Source: Oncomelania hupensis
Taxonomy: Eukaryota > Mollusca > Gastropoda > Littorinimorpha > Pomatiopsidae
Direction of reading: 5' to 3'
DNA length: 64,000 nucleotides
Assembly (NCBI GenBank): GCA_036898135.1
Contig: CM072522.1
Span: 9,943,186-10,007,185 of the forward strand
Shown here piece after piece: positions 44,434 through 54,922 of this stretch (position 1 is the stretch's first letter; each line of letters begins with the position of its first letter). Under the pieces are notes generated by a model. It did not search any database. It was not told the origin of the DNA and saw nothing but the letters and a program-made list of their open reading frames with translations. Made by a program: the position numbers and the translations under genes.

Positions 44434-45168
44434 CAGAGCTGCCAACCCCTACGGAACGTCCGTAGTTTCTCCGGAAAATGTTCTTTAATTCCGCAACTAC
44501 GCCATTTCAAGAAATACTACGGAAGAAAAATTTCAAAGCATACCTATTTTTTTTACAAGTATCGAAACAAAGCCGCGAGAGACGTAGGCCTACTAGGCTT
44601 TCGTCAATATCATAGACTTTCGTATAGCGCTTTGCGTGTGCGCTATTTTTAGCTCAGCAGCCACTGCGCGGTAGACTGAGAGAGAGAGAGAGAGAGAGAC
44701 CACAGTCAGATTTGCCAGTAGAGCTGCTACAGAGATGCAAGAGGGCAACTGTTTCTGCCCTAGCAGAAGAAAAGCCCTAACATGTCTATGCCTGTGAACC
44801 TATAACTGACAATGTTTTTGTTTTTTTTTTAAATATAAATAGCAGCTTTAACAATTTGGTTTTAAACCAATGCAGTATCCATGCCATTAGTACATGTAGT
44901 GAGCCATTGGGTTAGCTTTTCCGAACAAAATGTTAAAACTGTTGTTTTTTTCAGGAACATTTCTATCATTTTAAAAATAAATATTTGAAAGTTAATGCTT
45001 TTTGTGTTGGTGTTTGGTTTTTATTTAAGCTAATATCAACATTTTAAATAATGCTCATTTTATCATGTGAAAATTCTTGTTCGTACATTTGCTACTGAAA
45101 TTGAGCTGAAACTACGGATATTTTTCTTTGTTTGCTACTGAAATTTTTTTTAGGGGTTGGCAGCTCTG
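44434..45168. mobile_element. hAT-like MITE family, copy 2, nested in LINE, 6-bp target duplication
   Basis: Same 18-bp ends as 39576-40218. CTAACA is duplicated at 44428-44433 and 45169-45174; the intact LINE has CTGACA at this place. It keeps a middle segment that the other copy lacks. A plus-strand frame there, after CCACAG, reads DLPVELLQRCKRATVSAL and stops at 44778-44780; it could be the last exon of the parental transposase. The (GA)n tract is only about 10 units here (44679-44698). Confidence 0.92.
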
Positions 45169-45366
45169 CTAACATTATGCTCTCTAGGAAGATGTTGAAG
45201 AGTGTTGGAGAGAGTAGGCATCCTTGACACACCTGCCGATTGTTGTTCTGAACCAGTTCCTGATAACGCTGTTGGGGAAGACTGCAATGGTAGCCTTATC
45301 ATACAGGTTTTTGATGACTTCAGTAATTTTAGGATTGATGTTGTACACTCTCATGGTTACCCACAG

Positions 45367-48300
45367 AATTTAACCAAATGACCTTGACCTTTGAGGTAGA
45401 GCATAATACGTTGACAAGGGAAGAAGCTGGCGATGAAGTTTGAATAAAATCTGTTCAGTGGTTCTAAGGCAAGTTTGGAAATACCAAAACTAGGAGTAAC
45501 AGGAAAGGCTGTCACCCTCCCAACAGGCCATACAATTACAAACCATGACATTTGTTTTGATTTCACATCATGATCTTTAATAAATAAGACAGTTTTAAGT
45601 GATAAAATGACATTTTGACATGTATGAAAAAATCCTGCAACAAGTTAACCGCCAAATACGTACAATTACATTTGTATAGGACAAAAACTCTGCAACATGA
45701 TTCAACCAACCACCAAAAAAACAGAAAAACCATTCAACATCAAACGATGATTACAATTTTAATACTCAGCATATCCTGTAGCTCCAATTTAGTTTTTATT
45801 TACATCCTTAAAGTTGAAAGAAGAAGTGGCTTTATGTGTTGGTAAGTACTTGATAACAGATGTATCGTCAGAAACTGCCTGAACACTTGTTTATTTGCTA
45901 CGTCACATTTGCCGAGAAATGCAAAACTGATTTTACTTTCCTAGGATAAAATGCTTGTTAACTTCTCTCTAGTGCTCTAGTGCACTTGCAACGATTTTGT
46001 TTCTTTTGTAGCAACAAACGGTGTAGGCAGGGCCTGCTAAAAGCCTAGAACCAATAACAGCTTTGAACTGATTTTTATTTGTAGAAAACGGGCACCGTCT
46101 ATATGAATGCCCTTATTAATAAGAATGGACTCTACCGACTATGATGGCGCCTACCCTAGTTCTAGGGTAGAGTTTGCTGCTTGGGCTTATGCAGGCTGCC
46201 CCTATTTCTTCACGACGGTTGCCTCTCTATTTTTTTGCAACAGAAAAAGGAGCACACACACACTGTTTGGCCCATCTTTTTATGTATACGCCTAAGACAG
46301 AACACACATTCATGAGAAGGTATGGATGATGAATCAAATAAAACATAATAAATCCAACATCATAGCTGACCAAGGCTTTGGTTTGATGTAGATCTGAGTG
46401 GTTAGTTATATGTTGCTTTGCTTTGCAGACTGCAAAGAGCTGAATCAGGCTCAGCTGCTGTTAATTGTGGCAGATAAACTTTGTCATGAAAATGAGTCGC
46501 TCAGCACAAATTGTCATGAGTCGCTTAGCACAAATTGTCACGTACAGGAATGTATTATCCGAGTCTTAAAACATGCCATGAATACTTGACACCATAAAAA
46601 TGTAAAACATTTCAGTCCGATATCACAACTATCCTTAGATGTGGAAGAAGGAAAATGGGGATAATTATCGGTCAGTTAAAAATAAAATGTACAGTGTTTT
46701 CAAGGTTTACAACCTGTATTTGAAAATAAAATTTATAGTGTAACTGTGTTTAGAGAGATGTCTACACAAAAAATAGCGACCACGAACAAAAATCACATTA
46801 GGGCTCTCTGGGAAAGAAAACTGACCATGGGTAATAATGTTCACTGCTCACAATAATGGAGAAAAAAATCAACACAACCCAAAAATGCATAACCAATAGT
46901 TCATAACGATTCATGTTTGGAACTGACACTAAAGGAATGAGAAACCAAACGAAAAATATTAACGTCTCTGAAGAATGCACGCTGCCTTGTTTTCCTGGAA
47001 GTCAACTTGAAGTTTTTTGCCTTGCCATCTGTGATGAATGTTATCCCAAACCAAAAACAGTTGCACAGTGTACCTGAACAAAGTAAGTCCCAGGACTTTT
47101 TGCAATAGATAATGGCAGTATAAAGGATATATAGGTAGGTACTCCAAAGCCTTCATTGGCTCTTGTCCGCTCGGCAGTTTTGACTCAGTTTTGAAATCAC
47201 TTTCAACACTTATTATTAATGTAAAACTGCATCAAAACGATGGCTGTATTCAAATAAAAATTGAAAGCTTTATCTTTACATCTGTGTTGTTTTTAATGCA
47301 TGTTTATGCGAAAGATTCCGAGAAAACGGCTTTTGAATACGCCCCTATCCGAGCGCTGAATGCCGCTGCGAAACAAAATGTCAGCGTCGTCTGCTGCGAG
47401 GTGGCTCGTTTCAAACTCTAAGTGCTTTAAGATATTTCATTGGATGGCCTAAAAATAAGAACCAATGAGAAGTTTGGATACTTTGCTTCATTTACATATC
47501 AAATATGGCGGGCTCTGATGTGTGAAAGAGTTGTTACGAGCCGAACAAAGTGATTAAAGCGATTTTGATGTAAGTTTGATTTTAACTAGAAGTTTAAAAA
47601 TTAGCAAGAAATAAAGAGCAGACTTTCCTTTATAAAACTAGGGTATTTATTAATTTGTGCATTACTCTATCGAGGTGCGCTTTGCCGTAGAAAAGTGTAC
47701 CCAAACGGTGTTCGGGTTATCTTGCAGCCATGGCGAACTTGTAGGCCTATTCAGCGAAACGAGTGCTGAACGTAGTAGTACACTAGTAGGCCTATAATTT
47801 GCCGGCACGCACTGCGAATTTGATGATTTCCCAACTTTGAAGCACCAAAACAGCTGAACATTACATGGGATAGGCCTGAAGAAAATTGGCTTGGAGTATA
47901 ACATATAAAGGGGTTACCTGTCAAAAATCAGCTTTCTGGTATCAATATTGGCTTCACTTTGAGACTCCAAAGTTTTCAATTTCTTCAATTCCAAAAAGTT
48001 GCCAAAAAAACACCAACATTCACCATTTTCAAACATTAATAACTTTTTACCTATTTGTCCTATCGGGGAAAAAAACTATACCACTGTGTTCAGAACAAAA
48101 AGATCTATGTATATACTTTAGTGTCCAAACTGAGTTAAAGAAAATCAAAAATCACTTTGGAGTACCTAATATAGGTCCCTTTGATAACGATAGGTCGCTT
48201 AGAAATTAAAAATGTATAGTGTACATAAATATGACACTTATAACGAAATATTCTATGATGAGAATAGTTGAAGAGACTAGCACTAAATATACACACTGCT

Positions 48301-49177
48301 GCCTAAAACAAACTTCATGGAACTTGTCCAAATCAATTTGTTTTTAACAAATATTTTTTCAATACAAATAAATGGTCCGAAAAGCACAAAGCAGGGGCTT
48401 TAATTTTGCAACAAGGTGAGGTATTGGTATTCCTAAGCATTTAACTGGGACCCGATTTTCCAAACCCGGCTCTAAAAGTAGCTGGCAACACTATATTACC
48501 AGCCAGAGGTCCTGAAAAAGTTGAGCCTTTACCTTTACCTTGGTATAATTACCTAACATTCATGAATTGAAAAAAATAGTTCCCTGTTCCAAGTATTTGA
48601 AACGTTGCGGAAATGGTCCGTAAAAAGTTACAATCCATGGTTAGGGCCGTTCGTCGAATGTGGAGATGAAAAGGAAGCCATGTGTTTTAGATTTGGTAAA
48701 AGGGGAAATAACTGCAATTACATTAATTGTATAGCTGGACTTTTGGCCCTGTAAAGGTCAAAATCTGACTTTCAAGCTTTTGGTACTTTTGCAGCCCGTT
48801 CTGAATTTGCCTAGGAAGAACGTACCTTTTCTTGGGGCCCCCCCCCCCCCCCCCTTCTTTCTTCCCAGGTGCAGATGAATTTATGCATACATTGTAAACC
48901 TGAAGTATGAGTGATGTTTTGCTTTTGTGAAAGAAAATTTATTTGCCCTTTTCTGCAAAACGACCTGAACTCTTCACTTGTTTCATTTTATACGTTGTAA
49001 TATTATTTGCTTAGTAAACATGCATTTCTATATATATTTCAGTACACTTTGTGCACAATGTCAATATTAATGTGTTACAAGAAGACAAAAAGTCTGTTGC
49101 ACAAAAATCTAATAAAAACTTCCAAAATGTGGTTTTGAGTTGCCTGGAATACTGTCAACACGTTTTTCAGGTAGGTT
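45367..49177. other. Non-coding stretch
   Basis: TGACCTTGACCTTTGAGG at 45379 is a recurring molluscan repeat word. A duplicated 22-base phrase (GAGTCGCT(C/T)AGCACAAATTGTCA) lies at 46493-46541. ATTGG and CCAAT boxes with a GC-richer patch lie at 47160-47540. A C14 run is at 48838-48854. No gene was supported. Confidence 0.35.
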
Positions 49178-49295
49178 AGTTAATCATTGTTTATAGGGTC
49201 CAGCGGACTGCAAAGAGCCGAATCAGGACCACAACTTGGTTAAAAGAGGACTCGACCCTGATCCGTATAAAGATCTCGTAGCAAGTCTGCTACTT
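49178..49295 (-). repeat. Dispersed repeat family, copy c (3' part)
   Basis: Read on the minus strand it ends CTGGACCCTATAAACAATGA and contains GGTCCTGATTCGGCTCTTTG, matching the last 115 bases of the copy at 38285-38636. Confidence 0.7.
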
Positions 49296-50551
49296 TATTA
49301 TTTTTATCATTATTACTGCCATTATTATTAGTAGTAGTATTACTATAAAAATAATCTTTCTTTGGGAAGAACATACATCAATTTTAGTATGAAATAGTTT
49401 TAATGGTCGACTTAGACGCTCGCTACAACGGGGATTGAACCTACCCCCCTATCCATCAAAATGTGGCTCAATATGGAATTGACAGCTGCAGTTGTGGCAC
49501 TTTTTTCCTTGCTTACATCTTACAGGAACATCAGGGTTCGCCCCCCCCCCTACCATCCTCTCCAACACCCTCCCTGACCAAATGTCACTCGTTCTAAAAT
49601 TTGTTTAAAATAAAAAAAGTAGGAGTTGAAATTCGGAAGTTGAAATCTTTGAATTCTTAAAATGAACAAGGGATGACAGGCACCTAAACTACTGAAGAAA
49701 AAAAAAAGTTATTTTATTGAAAATTGCTCAGCATTTTGACCTTTAAAAGAACAGCTCCAAAAGGAAAATGCTGTAGTTTGGTAAATCGGGTCACGTTATA
49801 AAATTGTTGCCATTCTTAACATTTTTAGATTACTTTAAAAAAATGTAGGGAAAGGAAAAAAAGTGGTGATGGGAAAAAAACAACTATGTAAATAAATTAT
49901 GTCAGTGATCTGAAGCGATTCTCGTTCAAATGATAAAACCACTTTCAACAATCTCAAAAATTGTCGATAAAAACTTGCATTCAATAAATATATAGATAGA
50001 TAGATATTTACAGAAATAAAATCAAAATGGCAACAACCACCACAAAAAAATCTTCAGCTTCGAAGTATAGCTGAAGAAACTTCATTTACACAAATAAAAC
50101 AAATGCACCAATCTTTTACAACGGTAGTGCTAATAATAATAAAAACACAATGATAGACACGGTTACTACGTGTAGACACAAGTAACGTACCTTATTCTAT
50201 GGTGTATACATTTTTCTCCCTTACATGCCAGATTTCTTAACGTTGTGGCTGAGAAGACCAAAATTGCACAAAAACTTTTATTTTTTTTATGTGATTCACC
50301 CTACATCATTCATACATTTTGTGTGCGTGTTGAAATCTAAACTTTGTTTCCAACTGTTTCAAAATGGGTCGCCGGTGCTAGTGTGCATCAGAGTAACTCA
50401 GCAAGGTGTGAATTAACCAAGCGGGAGCATTATGTGCATGTGGTATTGAGAAACAGGTAATGGCTGTAATCAGGAGAACTTCGCAAGACTCGTGCCCTGA
50501 TTTTATTGGGAACCCTGTCTTTTTAAGCTGACCAACATAAGAGCTTTCACC
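49296..50551. other. Non-coding stretch
   Basis: AT-rich with A and T runs. No gene was recognised. Confidence 0.35.
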
Positions 50552-50612
50552 ATGTCCTATCCTATCCTGTAACTCGAAGGTCGTTGGGGCACCACAGATG
50601 ATTGTTTAACTG
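50552..50612 (-). mobile_element. RTE-type LINE, copy 5, 3' stub only
   Basis: TCCTATCCTATCCTGTAACT, then CGAAGGTCGTTGGGGCACCA up to TGTTTAAC, equals the last 60 bases of the LINE coding end and tail. This is an extreme 5' truncation. The next base already leaves the LINE sequence. Confidence 0.85.
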
Positions 50613-53182
50613 TGCACAAGTTTGAAAAAAAAGACCTCTGACTTTTAAGTATAAAATGTAATGGGAAGTAATAATGCAACAGCAACAGGCTTGTTTAAAA
50701 AAAAATTATGCAAAATAATAGGAAATACACAAATAATTTTTAGCTCGATAACAAAACGCAAAATAAAATCGATACACATTTCCTGATTAGGTACACCAAC
50801 GCTAGAATGCAAAGACTGAAAAACAAAGTCAAGGTCAAGCGGAATGTTGAAGGACTGAAAAATTTATCTGTATTTGACCTTGACCCCGTTTCCATTGTGA
50901 TTTACACAACTGTCCATGATTATGCCAAAAACGTCTATACCAAATAACAAGCACACACCATAATAATAATAATCATATGCCAATACCTTATGATATCGTT
51001 ACAATGATCGCTCATAACTCAATTTCAACCAGACATGTAACAATCTTAAATCTATTCTAAGGGGACTTAAATAAATGTACCCAAACATCAAATAAATGTA
51101 TCCAAACATCAAAAGTGTCTTCCGAGCCAACACACATTCACATACAACAAAAATAAATAATGGCAAAAGTATATATAAAGTGACAAAAACGCCTTTAACC
51201 CATTTCAAACCATTATTTAACTTGTTTAAAACCATTACTTTTTCTCAAACAACCTTTCTCAGCAAATTGGACATTATCTGTGAATTGATACGCAACAAAC
51301 GCTACATAGCTACTAGTGTAGACTAGCTCTCTGCTGCAATGCATGTGCTCACTCACTTTTCCATCCTTACTCCTATATGCTACTACTTGCTTTCAATAAG
51401 ATTATGTAACGGTGGTAGCAACACAGACTTTCTCTGCCAATTGTGACATATGTAAATGGGACGAAACCTGTAGACTAGTTCTTTGCATCTCTTAAAGCTT
51501 ATTCTCTCTAAGTATTTCACAATTGTTACTATGTGTTTCTTCTACAGATTACATTATGAGGCAGTTGTAGCACAACTCTCCTAACAAAATCTGACATCGT
51601 ATGGGAATACACCAATACACGCAGGCTACAAATAAGACTTGCTTCTTATTCCGTTTCTAATGCCTATTCTCCGTTTCTCAATTGTTAGAATTCTGTCCCC
51701 TTGACTTTGAACTAGGCAGCAGTAGAAGCTAATAATGATACAGGAATATCATGCGCTTTTTTCTCCAAGCGAACTCAAAACGCTGTGATCTGATGTGATC
51801 TCTATTTCAGAAGGCAGAAGAGAAATCAATTTTTAGTTTTGAAATTTGCATAAATACCATTTATTGAAAGGAGGGAGGAAACCTGGGGAAACAATCATTC
51901 AGCAACACAACGTTTCATTTTCACCAAAGGTGTAACATAGCTTTTGATGTTGTAACGAATTCCAAAATTAAAATAAAATGTAATTTACAAACATAAAATT
52001 GATTAAATTCAAAGGTAAAAATATCGACTACAATATAAAAATTCAAAGCATTCACAAGTCAGTTGTACCTATTTTTTTTTGTTTTGCTTTTGAAGAAAAA
52101 ACACGTTACATTTCATCAACTTCCAAACATAATGCATACACTGGAATTCCGAATACCCTATGCAGACGAAACATTTGAACGCAAACCATTCACTAATATG
52201 TGACCCATTCACAATTAAATTTTAACCTAATTAACTTTTTTTGTTGAAATACAATGTAGTTTAACCAACTAACAACAAGAAACTTTCAAATTAAATATAA
52301 CTTCTTAAAAGTAAGCTATGCAATATCAACATTCAGAATATTTACAATTGAGAATTTCTGTTCTATGCTTTCATTGTTAAAATACAACAGTTGGGTCTAA
52401 ACTTTCTTCATTCAATACAACACTTACAAACTTTCAAAATAAAATTTAAAATGCAAACATTAATTTTTGTATCTAAATTGTACGCAATGATACCCCTAAT
52501 TCAGGAGGGTGAGTGGAAAACAAAAACCCCTAAAAAAAACTAGCACAAAATATTATTATGCAGTCGTGAACAATTGGAATGATCTCCTGGTTGACACACA
52601 CACACACAAATTCCTTTAAAGCACCTTCTAGGTAGCAAGCTTTAATTTATAGTTAAAGGATAAAGATGATAAGATGTCATTTTATCAAAATTGCACTAGC
52701 GCGATGACCCACGCATGAATAGTCAATGAAAGAAGAGGCGTGGAATAGTAGGCAATACGAGGCCTAAAATTATGCCTCCGTCTACTGAACTAAACTTAAC
52801 AACAATGCAACCTTTTCATAAAGCCAATTTTTACCCAAAATTCTTTTGACGAATTCCCAATGTTGTTAAAAATAGGGACATGTAATTTAGTTATTTCTTA
52901 AATAAATGCGTACTCTTAACATTCCAACAATGTAAGCTTAGATTGCAAAGTGAAAATGTGGTGCAGCGTTCATAACTTCATTAATCAGTAACTCTTGCCT
53001 TTTTATTATAATTGTTCAAATACAAAACAAAGTTCTACTAACTTCCCCCCAAAATAATACTAGAAAGCAAACTTCGAATGCGAAATGACCAAGCGGCACA
53101 TTCATCAATATTTTGCTAGACAGTTTGCTGCACCTCGGACTAAGATGGAAAGCTACTAGTGAATAGAGGCAATGCCGAGAGT
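50613..53182. other. Long AT-rich stretch without recognised feature
   Basis: Mostly unique AT-rich sequence with many AATAAA and TTTATT words, a short CA run at 52594-52608, and two AGGTCA-type words at 50830 and 50878. It might contain 3' untranslated or intronic sequence, but nothing proves it. Confidence 0.35.
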
Positions 53183-53430
53183 TGTGGTCACGTGGTCTAA
53201 GGCGGGACTAACTTGCCTTTTCCACGGGCTAAAAACCAATGGCACCTGACAGGTGTGGGATCGATCCCACCTCCGGGCTTTATGTTTCTCTGAATATTAT
53301 TTACTTTTGGCTCGGGCAACGTTTGCTCCGCCAGAAAAAGTTTTAACATAACTACGCTAGGCTGGGTTTGGGAGTGCCACAGGCTGTGGCTATGCTTTCT
53401 CCAGGGGAGGCGACCCAGAATTTCCCAATA
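53183..53430 (+). repeat. Candidate leucine-tRNA-derived SINE
   Basis: TGGTCACGTGGTCTAAGGCG (53185-53204) resembles the A-box region of leucine/serine tRNAs. GTGGGATCGATCCCAC (53255-53270) is a perfect T-arm with B-box. A long spacer between them would be the variable arm. The part after 53275 is GC-richer than the surroundings and may be the SINE body. Only one copy is in the window. Confidence 0.5.
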
Positions 53431-53759
53431 AAAAAGGACAACAAACACGCACACACACACAAAAGAAAGAAATGAGTTAGCTTGCCCAAGACTCCACACT
53501 AAAACCAAGAGACTTGAGGAGTACACCAACATCAAGCCTAATATGTTTGATAGATCTCGCCAACACTTGGTTTGCATGGGCCAAGAGGATTCAACACTTG
53601 ACAAAGTAACATTTGCACAATCTTGAAGAAACACACGTGTACACGTAACAAAAATTAGAAGAGGCTATATCCTTAATTATAGTTGTGGATAATTCAATAT
53701 CACACATTATGTTTTACCATTTCCCCAAATGTAAAAAAACACACTGAAATGTAATGTTT

Positions 53760-54310
53760 TTATGTACACTGTGCGACACGTTCACAAATTCAAAATGCAC
53801 CTGCTCCCCAATATGTGGTTTATGCAACTGATAATGTGCAAATGCAGTGTACGAGGTGAACATGCAATACATTCAGAACTTCAGACTTACCCGTTCCCAA
53901 ACTATAAACATACTCTACAGTCTAAAATGAACATGTGACACTTTCACAATTTTTTCCCCGGTTCCCAGTATACGTAATCGATGGACATGAAAAAGCAATA
54001 CATACGCCGATTCGCTTGTACCGATTTCTAATACGCTTAAACATTCTGTGGAAATGTGAGATGGTCTCCAATGATTGACCTCTTCCCATGCTGCAATGTA
54101 CATGAAAATGCCATACATATGTACGCCGATTCAGACGGATAGCTTTCCAATATACTTGTACATGCTCAATGGACATGAAAATGCCATGCATTTACTGATT
54201 CAAATGTATCTCATGGTTCTAATATTCCATATGCATACTTGACCTCATGAAAATGTGACAGGTTTACAAGATGTCCAATAGATACAAACAATCATTATTC
54301 CAACATGCCA
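53760..54310. repeat. Degenerate repeat with ATGGACATGAAAATGCCATA theme
   Basis: Near-copies at about 53980, 54095 and 54170 read ATG(G/T)ACATGAAAA(A/T)GC(A/C)ATACAT and are followed by GCCGATTC or CTGATTC. Looser relatives (CATGTGACACTTTCACAA, CATGAAAATGTGACAGG) lie on either side. Spacing is irregular (about 75-115). It lies downstream of the stop codon of the minus-strand gene and its first poly(A) signal. Confidence 0.5.
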
Positions 54311-54522
54311 ATGAGGTGGACTGAATAAATGTACGCTGGAAAACTGAGATCTGACATCGGCCAGAACATTAAAACTTTACCCAATATAAAAACAAAAAAT
54401 ACGATTAGATGGGGAAATTAGGACGTTAAACATGTTTGTGGCACTGCTTTTTTTTTTCTGGCCTCACTATTATGTTATAGGTTTATATTTGTGTGTGTCC
54501 CCATATTTCTCTGTTTCATTAT

Positions 54523-54528
54523 TTTATT
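54523..54528 (-). promoter_or_regulatory. Candidate polyadenylation signal
   Basis: AATAAA on the minus strand (TTTATT on plus), 395 bases after the stop codon of the small membrane-protein gene. Other AATAAA words occur further on, so use of this one is an inference. Confidence 0.35.
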
Positions 54529-54922
54529 ACAATTGTTTAAAACTGCGTGAGAATGCACATTGAATCACTTTTTATATCCAGTTACTAATTTTTTGTGTGT
54601 TGGATTTAGCACCTGCCCACAAAAACTGAAAAAGTGGATTTTACCAAATATTTCCAATTGATTGGTACATGGCTGTGGGGGGTGTACTAGTCGCGTTATA
54701 AACATTTGAAGAAAAAAAAACTGCATCATGAATGTGAACATGAAAAAGTGTGAAAACTGAAAACCTAATAAGGAGCCAAACATTTCATTGGTATGTGAGC
54801 CAGAAATGTCAACATTTGGATAAAATCTGATGATGAAGATGATACCATAATGTTGTTTTTAGATGATTCAGTAGTGACGACGATGCATGACTAGTAAAAG
54901 CAGTGGGGAAGCCGTGCAATTA

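Larger units (their letters stand above)
42866..45366 (-). mobile_element. RTE-type LINE, copy 4, interrupted by two DNA transposons
   Basis: The LINE pieces are 42866-43192, 43934-44433 and 45169-45366. Together they match the 3' half of the intact copy at 55669-57929. The 3' end is CCTATCCTATTCC. The ADD box reads RFADGIDG, so the second catalytic Asp is lost. About 40 bases near 42985 are missing. The two inserts are a 741-bp element with GTAACA duplications and a 735-bp element with CTAACA duplications. Removing each restores continuous LINE sequence. The LINE is therefore older than both inserts. Confidence 0.9.

Noticed and set aside
49532..50517. CAGGGTTCG and GGGAACCCTG as possible ends of a second CAGGGTTC element
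   Set aside because: Flanking bases show no duplication (GGAACAT versus TCTTTTT) and no CCCTTGAAAA repeats are present.
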